64,000 nt of DNA from Lentzea albidocapillata (GCF_000719115.1 NZ_JOEA01000002.1:248001-312000), one strand, 5' to 3'; shown: positions 33,289-42,346, counted from the stretch's first letter. Notes: generated from the sequence alone by a model not told the origin. Translations and numbers: made by a program.

Positions 33289-33482
33289 TCGCGTTGCTGC
33301 GCCGCGAACCCGTGCTGCTGCAGGCCGCGTTCCTGGCGCTCGTCAACCTCGTGGTCGCGTTCGGGCTCATCGAGCTCACCGCCGAACAGACCGGCGCGCT
33401 GGTCGGGGCTCTCGCCGCTGTGCTCGGGCTGTGGGCGCGGCGGCTGGTCACGCCGATCTCGAAGCTCGAGGAGGGGCCGTGA
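33285..33482 (+). CDS. 65-aa membrane microprotein
   Basis: Two hydrophobic helices (residues 6-24 and 30-45) joined by a short acidic loop (ELTAEQTG), then a basic tail. GTG at 33285 overlaps the methyltransferase stop, and its own stop overlaps the GTG of UnbL at 33479, so it is translated in lockstep with both. It resembles small holin-like or anchoring proteins only in form. Function unknown; the coupling argues that it is real. Confidence 0.65.
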   Translation: MIALLRREPVLLQAAFLALVNLVVAFGLIELTAEQTGALVGALAAVLGLWARRLVTPISKLEEGP

Positions 33483-34411
33483 GCACGCGGGTGCTGCCCC
33501 CGTTGCCGTCCGGTCTGGTCGACTTCGAGAGCCGCGGCTTCCGCACCACGAACGCGGCGGCGAGAGCGCTGCTGGAACGCCGCGCCGGCGCGTTCCTCAC
33601 GGGCTACAACACCCTGCGGCGGCACGGCGTCGGCGAGCTCCCGTTCCACCTCGACCCGATGCCGCTCGACGACCAGGGGTTCGCCTACGAGGGCGCCTCG
33701 TTCGCCGCCACCGCACACGACATCCTGCTGGGCCGTAAGCGGAACTCGACGCTGGACGACCTGTTCGCCCTGGCCGGCGACCGCTATCCGCACCTGATGC
33801 ACGTCGGCGCCGGCTGGGTCGGTCTGGTCGCTCCGCCGTCGACGGTGCTCCGCCGCGCGAAGCTCGATCCGTTGCTGCGCTGGCTCACCCTGGACGGCGC
33901 CGGGTTCTCCAGGGCGTTCCTGCGGGGCAGGAGGTGGAACGAGCGGTTCCGTCGCGCCGCCTGGTCGTCCGCGCCCTCGCACACCGTGCTGCACCAGGGG
34001 GTCGGCCGGGCCATGTGGTTCATGGAATGCGCCGACCCCGCCGCGATCCGGCGGCGGATCGCGACGTTCCCACCGCAGACGCGCGCCGAGCTCTGGTCGG
34101 GTGTCGGCCTGGCCGTCTGCTACGCGGGTGGCGCCGACGACGCCGCGCTGGACGACCTCACGTCGCTGACCGGACCGGACCGGGTGGCCCTCGCCCAGGG
34201 AGCGGCCTTCGCGGCGGGGGCCAGGGCCGCCGCGGGCCACGTGCCCGAGCACACCGCCACCGCGGTGCGCGAACTGGCCGGGGTGCCGGTCGACGAGGCC
34301 GTCGAGTGGACGGAGGCCGCGGCGCACGTCGCGTCCGCGGGCGAGCTCGACATCGCGGCGTACCGCCACTGGCAGCACCTCATCCGCGATCGAGCGGCCC
34401 GGCACGTCTGA
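33479..34411 (+). CDS. unbL: Enediyne cassette protein UnbL (DUF1702)
   Basis: 310 aa of the DUF1702/UnbL family, one of five proteins always found with enediyne PKSs. Family landmarks: FL-x-GYN near residue 40, GFAYEGA near 65, GAGWVGLVAP near 110 and the LHQGVGRAMWF segment near 180. GTG at 33479 overlaps the preceding stop. No catalytic motif is known. It is soluble. It acts in the undefined steps between polyene and enediyne core. UnbV follows after 24 nt. Confidence 0.92.
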   Translation: MSTRVLPPLPSGLVDFESRGFRTTNAAARALLERRAGAFLTGYNTLRRHGVGELPFHLDPMPLDDQGFAYEGASFAATAHDILLGRKRNSTLDDLFALAGDRYPHLMHVGAGWVGLVAPPSTVLRRAKLDPLLRWLTLDGAGFSRAFLRGRRWNERFRRAAWSSAPSHTVLHQGVGRAMWFMECADPAAIRRRIATFPPQTRAELWSGVGLAVCYAGGADDAALDDLTSLTGPDRVALAQGAAFAAGARAAAGHVPEHTATAVRELAGVPVDEAVEWTEAAAHVASAGELDIAAYRHWQHLIRDRAARHV

Positions 34412-34435
34412 CCACCTCACCTCGGAGACAACGCC

Positions 34436-36322
34436 ATGACTTCACCCACGGTCCCCAAATCACGAGCCGCCGGTCTGCTGCCGGCGGTGGTCGCGGTCGT
34501 GCTGGTCGCCGCCACCGGCCTCGCCACGGCCCGGCCGGTGCTCCCGGACGCCGAGGCGGCGAGCCTCGCCTCCCGGTACGGGTTCACCGTCAAGGCCCTG
34601 AACCAGGCCCCTCCGGGGGCGCGCGCCCTGCGCGAGGTCGGCCCGGACGTCGAGCACATCCGATCGTGGATCTCCGCCGTCGGCGCCGCGGTCGCGGTGA
34701 CGGACCACGACGGCAACGGCCGGTCCGACGACGTCTGCCTGGTCGACCCGCGCGACGACTCGGTGCGGCTCTTCCCCGCGCCGGGCACCGGTGCGCGGTT
34801 CCAGCCGAAGGTCCTCGTCCCCGACCGCGACTACGACGCCACGATGGCCCCCATGGGCTGCGTGCCGCTCGATCTGGACGTGGACGGGGACACCGACTAC
34901 GTCGTCCACTACTGGGGCCGCTCGCCCGTGCAGTTCCTCAACACCGGCAGCGGGTTCCGCGTCGTGGAGCTGGTCGAGCCGCGGCAGGTGTGGAACTCCA
35001 CGACGCTCAACGCCGGCGACATCGACGGTGACGGGAACCTGGACCTGCTGGTGGCGAACTACTTCCCGGACAACGCCAAGGTGCTCGACCCGAAGGCGGG
35101 CCCGGACGAGCGCATGCGGATGCAGGACGGCATGGCGCGTGCGTTCAACGGCGGCACGAACCGGCTGCTGCTGTCCCGGCCGCGAGGGGCCGACCAGGCA
35201 CCCGAGTGGACGGACGCGAGCGCGGCCCTGCCGCCCGAGGCCGCGCAGGCGTGGACGCTGGCGATCGGCCTGCAGGACCTCACCGGCGACCACCTGCCGG
35301 AGATCTACCAGGCCGAGGACTTCGGCCCCGACCACCTGATGGTCAACCTGTCGACACCGGGGAACGTGCGACTACGCACAGTGAAGGGCGCGCGCGATCT
35401 CACCTCTCCCAAGTCGACGGTTCTCGGGCACGACTCGTTCAAGGGCATGGGCGTCACCTACACGTACCCGGACGGCGCCGAGATGCCGACGATGGTGGTC
35501 AGCAACATCACCGCGGAATGGGGACTGCAGGAGAGCAACTTCGCGTTCACGCCGACCGGCCCCGGTTCGGACCTGCTTTCCGGTGACGTTCCGTTCATCG
35601 ACCGCAGCGAAGAGCTCGGACTCGCGCGCAGCGGCTGGGGATGGGACATCAAGGCCGCCGACTTCGACGGTGACGGAACCGACGAGATAATGCAGGCGAC
35701 CGGATTCCTGAAAGGCGAGAAATGGCACTGGGCATTGCTGCAGGAATTGGCTCTCGGAAACGACCAGCTGCTCCAGTACCCGGCCGCATGGCCACGTTTC
35801 GGCCCCGAATCGAATCTCTCCGGAGACGACCGCAACCCGTTTTGGGCCCGAACGGCGTCCGGACGTTACGCCGACATGGCGAAACATCTTCACCTTGACG
35901 AGTCCGCCAACTCCCGCGGGATAGCGATCGGCGACGTGAACGCGGACGGCAGGCCGGACGCCCTCGTCGCCAATCAGTGGCAGGACTCCCGGCTGCTGCT
36001 CAACACGTCCACCTCGGAACCCCGCCAGACCGTACTGAGCCTGCGCCGGCCCGGCACGGGGACTTCGACCACCGCGGCGATTGGCGCGCAGGTCGTCGCA
36101 CAGACCGACAACCGACCCGCACAACGCGCGCAGCTTTATCCCGCGAATGGGCACACGGGTGTCTCGTCCACCGAGCTGTTCTTCGCAACGGGTTCGAACG
36201 AACACGCCGAATACACGATCCGCTGGCGGACTCCGTCAGGGCCGCGAACCGAGCGGATCGTGCTTCCTCCCGGTAGCCATTCCCTATTGCTCGGCGACGA
36301 CGGAAAGATCACCGCAGTGTAG
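34436..36322 (+). CDS. unbV: Enediyne cassette protein UnbV (FG-GAP/ASPIC)
   Basis: 628 aa. An N-terminal hydrophobic signal or anchor (10-32) is followed by FG-GAP repeats with calcium loops DHDGNGRSDD, DIDGDGNLDL, DFDGDGTDE and DVNADGRPDA. A C-terminal ASPIC/UnbV domain (from about 530, with YPANGHTGVSSTELFFA) ends the protein. It belongs to the conserved five-gene enediyne cassette and is probably exported, although the biochemical role is unresolved. CGGAG precedes ATG. The last part of the gene has a lower GC content than the rest. It is the last gene of the plus arm. Confidence 0.93.
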   Translation: MTSPTVPKSRAAGLLPAVVAVVLVAATGLATARPVLPDAEAASLASRYGFTVKALNQAPPGARALREVGPDVEHIRSWISAVGAAVAVTDHDGNGRSDDVCLVDPRDDSVRLFPAPGTGARFQPKVLVPDRDYDATMAPMGCVPLDLDVDGDTDYVVHYWGRSPVQFLNTGSGFRVVELVEPRQVWNSTTLNAGDIDGDGNLDLLVANYFPDNAKVLDPKAGPDERMRMQDGMARAFNGGTNRLLLSRPRGADQAPEWTDASAALPPEAAQAWTLAIGLQDLTGDHLPEIYQAEDFGPDHLMVNLSTPGNVRLRTVKGARDLTSPKSTVLGHDSFKGMGVTYTYPDGAEMPTMVVSNITAEWGLQESNFAFTPTGPGSDLLSGDVPFIDRSEELGLARSGWGWDIKAADFDGDGTDEIMQATGFLKGEKWHWALLQELALGNDQLLQYPAAWPRFGPESNLSGDDRNPFWARTASGRYADMAKHLHLDESANSRGIAIGDVNADGRPDALVANQWQDSRLLLNTSTSEPRQTVLSLRRPGTGTSTTAAIGAQVVAQTDNRPAQRAQLYPANGHTGVSSTELFFATGSNEHAEYTIRWRTPSGPRTERIVLPPGSHSLLLGDDGKITAV

Positions 36323-36827
36323 TCAATTCAAGTGGCAACACCCAAAGGAACCAGCGAAACTGCCCAGTGCGTCACTCCGACGGCGCAGCTGGGGTTTTTC
36401 GTTGCTACGTTGCGTCAGATCGATCATTCCGCACTCGCCCAGAAAGACCAGAACGATCGTGCGTGACATACCATTCCAAGTGAGAGCGAACGACAGTCGC
36501 GCAATTGATCAAGCATGAAGCCGTACCGACCGAATGGTCGAGCAGCCCTTACTTCTCGATCACCACAATCCCGACAAATAGCAAGATCGCGACTACCGTC
36601 CGTGCGGTCACAGACGGTTAGCTCAGGTTGACAAACAAAGAAGAGGGCCAACCGTTGTCCGGTATCTGATCCGTCCCGTTCACATAGTCGAGACTCTCGC
36701 TCCGCTGCCGGTGCTCGTGAGCCAGCAGCCCCAGGCGTAGGACAGGTACCGCACATTCGCCGCGGGTGGGGCCATCCGCGTCGGGGGTTTTTGTTCGGGG
36801 CTCTGACCGAGGGGTAGGAGACTCACC
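36323..36827. other. 505-bp intergenic region, lower GC
   Basis: No convincing gene. Base composition drops clearly relative to the flanks (for example the ACAAACAAAGAAGAG area near 36635). GGGGTTTTTCG at 36395-36405 and GGGGGTTTTTG at 36783-36793 may be weak terminator tails. The stretch before 36828 must carry the AraC promoter; AGGAGACTCACC is its ribosome site. It could hold a small RNA, but no strong fold is visible. Confidence 0.4.
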
Positions 36828-37733
36828 GTGAAAGGCCATTCATCAATCCAATGGCGAACAGAGGCAAACTGCCTCAAGTGCGACAAGATCGGGCTGTGCT
36901 CCACGGTCGGCCGCTGTCTGGCCGAGAGCACCGGAGCGGCCCGGATAACGTCGGTCGCCAAGGCAGTCGACTACATGATCGAGCATCTGCCGGAACCAAT
37001 CCAGCTCAGCGATGTCGCACGAGCGGGCACGTTGAGCCCATTTCATTTCCACCGCGTTTTCCGGGACGTCACCACCACGACGCCGGCCCGGTTCCTGACC
37101 TCGCTCAGAATGGCGGAGGCCCGGCGCCTGCTGCTGGTCACACCGAAGACCGTGACCGACGTGTGCACCTCGATCGGCTATTCCAGCCTGGGGACCTTCA
37201 TCAGCCAGTTCGGCAAGCTGACCGGGTTGTCACCGCGCCGGTTCCGGTGCGTCGTCGAGCAGATCGGGCACATTCCCGTCGAGGAGCTCGTCGAGGCGGG
37301 TCCGGAGCTGGCGGCGGCCTCCGGACCGATCGGCGCCGTGACCGGCCTGCACGGTGAGCCCTGCAACGCGTTGCTCGGGCTCTTCCGGCTGAACCGGCCG
37401 CAGGAGCTGCCGACGATGTTCCACGCCATCGCGACCAACCGGCTGGTCGCCCTTCCCCCGGTCGCGGACGGTGACTACGAGCCGATCGCCGTCGCGGTCG
37501 GCCCGAGCGCGACGGTGCGCGACGTGCTGGCCACCCCCATCGGGGTGCTCGGCCGGATCGGGTTCGGCTACTCACCCGTGACCGTCACCGGCGGCCGGTG
37601 CCGCCACCCGTTCCAGGTCGCGTTGCGCAGGCAGCGCCGCTTCGACCCGCCCGTCGAGTTCACCCGGCCGCTGCTGTCCCTCGCACGCCGGCGCGTTCTG
37701 CGCATCTCCCACTCCACTCCCGCCATCGGGTGA
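36828..37733 (+). CDS. AraC-family regulator with four-cysteine N-terminus
   Basis: 301 aa. Residues 40-140 hold the AraC DNA-binding pair (PIQLSDVARAGTLSPFHFHRVFRDVTTTTPARF, split over two helices, then SIGYSSLGTFISQFGKLTGLSPRRFR). It is N-terminal here, with a C-terminal sensor part (150-301). Before it lies a segment with Cys15, Cys18, Cys24 and Cys30 (CxxC-x5-C-x5-C), which could hold a metal or iron-sulfur cluster. GTG at 36828 has an AGGAG site. It follows UnbV and ends in a shared terminator. Enediyne clusters often use AraC regulators, so it is the likely core regulator. Confidence 0.85.
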   Translation: MKGHSSIQWRTEANCLKCDKIGLCSTVGRCLAESTGAARITSVAKAVDYMIEHLPEPIQLSDVARAGTLSPFHFHRVFRDVTTTTPARFLTSLRMAEARRLLLVTPKTVTDVCTSIGYSSLGTFISQFGKLTGLSPRRFRCVVEQIGHIPVEELVEAGPELAAASGPIGAVTGLHGEPCNALLGLFRLNRPQELPTMFHAIATNRLVALPPVADGDYEPIAVAVGPSATVRDVLATPIGVLGRIGFGYSPVTVTGGRCRHPFQVALRRQRRFDPPVEFTRPLLSLARRRVLRISHSTPAIG

Positions 37734-37763
37734 CCTGACCCCGCGACGGGCCCGCACGCAAAA

Positions 37764-37799
37764 AAGCGGGGTGAGCGGCCGAAACCGCTCACCCCGCTT
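37764..37799. terminator. Bidirectional terminator AraC / HEAT protein
   Basis: Perfect 15-bp stem AAGCGGGGTGAGCGG / CCGCTCACCCCGCTT, loop CCGAAA, preceded by an A-run on the plus strand (T-run for the minus strand). It separates convergent genes. Confidence 0.85.
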
Positions 37800-37811
37800 C
37801 GCCGTGCTGGG

Positions 37812-39029
37812 TCAGGAGTGCATCCAGCCGGTGCGGGTGCAGAACTGCACACCCGGCTCGTCCGCGATGTTGTCCTGGTTGGTGTCCACCTCGGCCTCGT
37901 GCGTCGAGTAGATGTCGAGGGAGTTGACGTCGATCTTGCCGTCGCCGTCCCAGTCGACCAGCTTGCCCTTGAACGTGCCCGTGATGTAGGCGTTGGCCAG
38001 CGGGCCGGTCGGGGTGTCGAGCGTGCCCAGGATGCTGTTGCCCGGGAACAGGATCTCCTCGAGCGAGCTGCCGCGCATCGTCTCGAAGTTGATGTAGCCC
38101 CACGTCTGGACCGCGCCGCGGACGTAGCGGATCGCGGGCTTGCCCTTGATCTCCATCAGCGGGTCGGTGGTCCACTCGCCGGAACGCTTGGCGGAGACCA
38201 TCTCGTTGCGGTGGCCGAGCGAGTCGTTGTCCGCCTGGCCGGACATGAAGATCGGCCGCAGGCCACGCGACTCGAAGAAGAAGCTGCCCCGGCCCGCGCT
38301 GGCGTGGTTGGTCACGCCGCGGAACAGGAAGTTCTCCACGTGCGGCGTGCCGTCGTCGTGCAGGCCCGCCAGGTTCTTGCTGATCACCAGCTGCTGGTCG
38401 CGCGTCGCGGAGTTCGGGCAGGCGTGCGCCTGGCCGTAGCTGCGCGCGAGGCCCTGGGGCGCCAGGGAGATCTTGCCCCAGTGACGGCCGGTGTCGTCGA
38501 GCCGCACGTAGACGTCGACGTCGATGTTGAGCAGGATCGTCTCGTCGAACGTGCGGTCCGGGTCCTGCTTCCACGAACGGCTGTCGAACGCGGGCAGGCC
38601 GGTGGTGAGCTCCGACGCGAACAGCCGGGCCCACTCGCCGACGTCGGCGTCGTCGTCGTTGACGAAGCCCTGCAGCGCCTTGAGCGCCCTGGGGCCGCCG
38701 ATCTTCTCCAGCGCCCACAGCGCGTTCCAGCGCACCTCCCGCACGCTGTCGGTCTTCACCGCTTCGGTGAGCAGGTCGACCGCGCCCGGCAGCCCGCGAT
38801 CCACGTACTGGAACAGCGACTGCTCCCGGATCATCGGGTCACGGTGGTTCAGCGCCTCCTGCGCGACCTGCTCGTCCGTGCGGACGTCGAGCCGGATCGC
38901 GGTCCGCTTGAGGAACTCCCCGAAATCACTGTTGAGACGTGCGGGGTCACCCTGGAGGTAGTGATCCCAGACAGGGGCCTGTGCTTCTACACCGCTTACC
39001 TGTCCCAGATCGACAGACTCAAGTGCCAT
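37812..39029 (-). CDS. HEAT-repeat protein with EF-hand-like C-terminus
   Basis: 405 aa. Residues 40-140 contain HEAT-like helices (REQSLFQYVDRGLPGAVD, then VREVRWNALWALEKIGG and RALKALQGFV). A long beta-rich region follows, and the tail carries two calcium-loop motifs DWDGDGKIDVN and DTNQDNIADE. There is no signal peptide. ATG at 39029 is spaced 8 nt from AAAGGA; earlier in-frame starts lack this. It is convergent with the AraC gene and flanks the enediyne core. Not assignable to an enzyme family; may be a scaffold or binding protein. Confidence 0.7.
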   Translation of the reverse strand: MALESVDLGQVSGVEAQAPVWDHYLQGDPARLNSDFGEFLKRTAIRLDVRTDEQVAQEALNHRDPMIREQSLFQYVDRGLPGAVDLLTEAVKTDSVREVRWNALWALEKIGGPRALKALQGFVNDDDADVGEWARLFASELTTGLPAFDSRSWKQDPDRTFDETILLNIDVDVYVRLDDTGRHWGKISLAPQGLARSYGQAHACPNSATRDQQLVISKNLAGLHDDGTPHVENFLFRGVTNHASAGRGSFFFESRGLRPIFMSGQADNDSLGHRNEMVSAKRSGEWTTDPLMEIKGKPAIRYVRGAVQTWGYINFETMRGSSLEEILFPGNSILGTLDTPTGPLANAYITGTFKGKLVDWDGDGKIDVNSLDIYSTHEAEVDTNQDNIADEPGVQFCTRTGWMHS

Positions 39030-39291
39030 GCCGGTCATCCTTTCCGAACCGATCAGCAACATTGGTTCTAACCGTGGACGCGAGTAAGCCCTGACCAGCT
39101 AGAAGAGCGTGCTGGCCAGCTACTCGACGATCCATTTCCGCTTCGGAGAACCACGTTGAGGACATTAATCCCGGGTGAGCGGATGAATTCCGGGCTGCTC
39201 TTCAACGCTGTCTCCACTAAAGCCGGGTTCACGGCCGCAGTCAACGCGGTACGCTAATCGAGCAATCGAGCGTAAAAACATCGATAAATGC

Positions 39292-41061
39292 CTACGAGAG
39301 CTCTCTCGCGCCGTCCGGCCGCCGTCGTGTGACACCCGCCCGGTCCAGCAGTTCGAGCAGCGGCACGGCGGTGCGGCGGGTCGTGTCCCAGGCCTGGCGC
39401 GCCTGACTGACGGTGAAGGGTGCCGCCACCTCTCGCAGCACCTCGGCAGCCAGCCGATCCGCGCCCGGCAGCACCACCACACCGGGCGCGAGCTGGAGCA
39501 GCCGGCCCGCTCGGACCGCGCTGCCCAGTTCCGCCGCTCCGAGGCCCGCCTGCGCGAGCTGACGCGCCTCGGGAGCACGGAAGGGGTTCTGCCGCAACAA
39601 CTCCCCGATCGTCGCGAGTCCCTTCTCGACAGCGTCCGGTAGCGCGGCACGTCCCGCCACCACACCGTCCTCCGCGGACAGACCGGCGGCGCGCACGAGT
39701 TCGCGGGTGACCTCGGCCGACGGCACGGAGAGCCGATCGGCGAGCACTGGCAAGGGCATCCCTCGCACCAACGGCCGTTCCGCGCACCAGCCGGCCACCT
39801 CGTCCCGTGCCTGGCCGACGAGCGACTCCCACGTGGCCGGGTCCGCGTGCCAGCCTCCGGCGACCGGCCGTCCGGTGCCGGGCAGGCCGGCGGACCGGAA
39901 GTCGCCCTCGCGCAGGAACCGCCTACGCCGCAACAGATCCATCGCCATCCCGGGCAGGTCGACCTGCTCGCCGTCCTGGCCGGCCAGTGCCACCAGTTCC
40001 GCGCCCCTGCGCACCCCCGCACCCCGGCGCGTCAGCTCCGCGGGCCACACGTCCACGACCACCGCCCCCACCGGCGCACCGGCACCTCCCGGATCGCGAA
40101 GCAACAGCCGGTCGCCGGGCCGCACCGGCACCGCGCACGCCGTGCGGAGCCTCGCCGCTCCCGGCCCCAGCGCGCGGACCCGCACGGGCACGGCCGCCGT
40201 GCCGAAGTGCACCATCAGCGCCTGAGCACGCGGCGGACCGCCACACCACAGGACGTCGAACTCGTCCACCGGACGCCATGCTTCCGGCGGCGCGAGCAAC
40301 GCGTCGCCACGGCGCACGTCCACCCGCCCGCCCGCCACGTTCACAGCCACCCTGCGGATCGGACGCACGACGGCCACCGGGCGCTCGCACACCTGCAGGC
40401 CCCGCACTCGGAGCAGCAGGCCCGTGCGCGCGCAGCGGAGCCGGTCACCGAGGCGCACCGAACCACTCGCCAGGGTGGCGGTGACGACGGTGCCGGCGCC
40501 GGTCACGGTGAACGAGCGGTCCACCCAGAGCCTCACGTCCGCGCTGTCGTCCGCCGCCTCGTCCTGGCCCGCCACCGCCGCGTCCAGGCCCGCGCGCAAC
40601 TCCGGCAGACCCGCGCCGGTCAACGCGCTCACCGCGAACACGGGGATGCCGGACAGAGAGGTGCCCGCGAGGGCGCGGCGGGCCTCGGCGGCGACCGGCC
40701 GCGGGTCCGCGCGATCGGACTTGGTGACCACCAGCACGCCCCGGCCGGTGCCCAGCGCGTCCAGCGCCGCGAGGTGCTCGGCCGACTGGGCGGACCAGCC
40801 CTCGTCCGCGGCCACGGCGAACAGCACCGCCGGCGCGGGTGCGGCTCCGGCGAGCATCGTGGCCACCAGCCTGCGGTGCCCCGGAACGTCCACGAAGGAC
40901 ACTTCGGCACCGCTGGGCAGCCGGGTCCACACGAAGCCGAGGCCGATACTCATCCCGCGGGCCCGCTCCTGCGCCCAGCGGTCGGGTTCTCTCCCCGTCA
41001 AGGCCCTGACCAGCGCGGACTTGCCGTGGTCGACGTGGCCGGCGGTCACGATCACCGGCAC
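39292..41061 (-). CDS. selB: Selenocysteine-specific elongation factor SelB
   Basis: 589 aa. GTPase motifs: GHVDHGKS near residue 10, switch region RARGMSIGLGF near 40, DVPGH near 60 and TKSD near 120. EF-Tu-like beta domains follow, and a C-terminal set of winged helices (from about 340) reads the SECIS hairpin. GTG at 41061 is used because longer frames only cover selA in another frame; it overlaps the selA end by 10 nt. It delivers Sec-tRNA to in-frame UGA codons. Length matches actinomycete SelB. Confidence 0.95.
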   Translation of the reverse strand: MPVIVTAGHVDHGKSALVRALTGREPDRWAQERARGMSIGLGFVWTRLPSGAEVSFVDVPGHRRLVATMLAGAAPAPAVLFAVAADEGWSAQSAEHLAALDALGTGRGVLVVTKSDRADPRPVAAEARRALAGTSLSGIPVFAVSALTGAGLPELRAGLDAAVAGQDEAADDSADVRLWVDRSFTVTGAGTVVTATLASGSVRLGDRLRCARTGLLLRVRGLQVCERPVAVVRPIRRVAVNVAGGRVDVRRGDALLAPPEAWRPVDEFDVLWCGGPPRAQALMVHFGTAAVPVRVRALGPGAARLRTACAVPVRPGDRLLLRDPGGAGAPVGAVVVDVWPAELTRRGAGVRRGAELVALAGQDGEQVDLPGMAMDLLRRRRFLREGDFRSAGLPGTGRPVAGGWHADPATWESLVGQARDEVAGWCAERPLVRGMPLPVLADRLSVPSAEVTRELVRAAGLSAEDGVVAGRAALPDAVEKGLATIGELLRQNPFRAPEARQLAQAGLGAAELGSAVRAGRLLQLAPGVVVLPGADRLAAEVLREVAAPFTVSQARQAWDTTRRTAVPLLELLDRAGVTRRRPDGARELS

Positions 41062-42326
41062 GGCGGAGCGCCTGCCGCAAGGACCGCACGCGCCAGCGCG
41101 TCGTCGTCGGCCGGATCGACCGTGCGCAGGTCGAGCAGGCACCGCCCGCCTTCGACCCGTCCGACGACCCGCTCCGCGCGCAGCGCCGCTGCGAACCGTT
41201 CCGGCAGGGCGACGGCGAAACTGGACAGCCGCACACCCGGCGCCGCCCCACCGCCCACCACCGAGGTGGTCGCGACGACCTCGGCACCACCCACGGCCGA
41301 AGCGAGCGCGTGAGCCCTGCACTCCAGCGAGGCGGTGTCCGCCGACAGCATCACCGCGACCGGGGACTCCGGACCACGCAACGTCGCCTCCAGTGCGGCC
41401 AGCACCAGCTTCCCCGCCCGCAACGCCCGTGCGGCCGGATGCCTGCGCAACGCGGTCACGAGGTCCCGGTCGCCCAGCAGCAGCCCGCCCTGGGGTCCGC
41501 CCAGCAGCTTGTCCGCGCTCGCGGTCACCAGCGCCGCGCCGCACCGCAGTGCCGTCGTCGCGTCCGGCTCGTCGGGCAGCCGTGGATCGGGTGCGAGCAG
41601 CCCGGAGCCGATGTCCACGACCACCGGGACCCCGCAGCCCGCCAGTTCCGCCACGCTCGCGGCCGACGTGAAGCCCTCGACGCGGAAGTTCGACGGATGC
41701 ACCTTCAGCACGAACCCGGTGTCCGGTCCGATCGCGGCGGTGTAGTCACGCGCGGTCGTCCGGTTGGTGGTGCCGACCTCGCGCAGCCGCGCTCCCCCGG
41801 CGGTCAGCAGGTCGGGGATGCGGAACCCGTCGCCGATCTCGACCATCTCGCCCCTGCTGATCACGATCTCGCGTCCCGGCGCCAACGCCAAGGCGCACAA
41901 CAGCAACGCGGCGGCGTTGTTGTTCACGACGTGTGCCGCCCCGGCGTCCGGCACGGCCTCGCACAAGGCAGCGAGGGCTCCCCTGCCACGCACGGCACGG
42001 CGTCCGGTGGCGAGGTCGAACTCGACGTCCGTCCATCCCGCGGCCGCGGACAGCGCCGCACGGGCGGCGGCGGACAGCGGCGCGCGTCCGAGGTTGGTGT
42101 GGATCAGCACTCCCGTGGCGTTCAGCACCGGGCGCGCGGCGTGGCGGCCGAGCACGGCCATCGCGGCCTCCGGCACCTCGGCGGAACTCAGCCGGCCTTC
42201 CCGTGCCGCCTCCTGTGCCGCGTGGATCGCCGATCTGACCGCCGCACGGCCGTGCACCGCCACCGCCTCGCGCAACGGCGAGGAGGCGAGCAGCGCACCC
42301 GTGCTCGGGATGGTCCGCCGCGACAT
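41052..42326 (-). CDS. selA: L-seryl-tRNA(Sec) selenium transferase SelA
   Basis: 424 aa PLP enzyme that converts Ser-tRNA(Sec) to Sec-tRNA with selenophosphate. The N-terminal LNATGVLIHTNLGRAPL is diagnostic, and the PLP lysine is K273 in SADKLLGGPQGG. It lies 20 nt after selC on the same strand and overlaps selB. All key residues are intact. Confidence 0.96.
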   Translation of the reverse strand: MSRRTIPSTGALLASSPLREAVAVHGRAAVRSAIHAAQEAAREGRLSSAEVPEAAMAVLGRHAARPVLNATGVLIHTNLGRAPLSAAARAALSAAAGWTDVEFDLATGRRAVRGRGALAALCEAVPDAGAAHVVNNNAAALLLCALALAPGREIVISRGEMVEIGDGFRIPDLLTAGGARLREVGTTNRTTARDYTAAIGPDTGFVLKVHPSNFRVEGFTSAASVAELAGCGVPVVVDIGSGLLAPDPRLPDEPDATTALRCGAALVTASADKLLGGPQGGLLLGDRDLVTALRRHPAARALRAGKLVLAALEATLRGPESPVAVMLSADTASLECRAHALASAVGGAEVVATTSVVGGGAAPGVRLSSFAVALPERFAAALRAERVVGRVEGGRCLLDLRTVDPADDDALARAVLAAGAPPCR

Positions 42327-42346
42327 GCAGCCTCCACCGTCGTCTG

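Noticed and set aside
39292..41544. SelB extended to 750 aa
   Set aside because: The added 161 residues lie over selA in another frame; family length and the N-terminal GTPase motif support the start at 41061.
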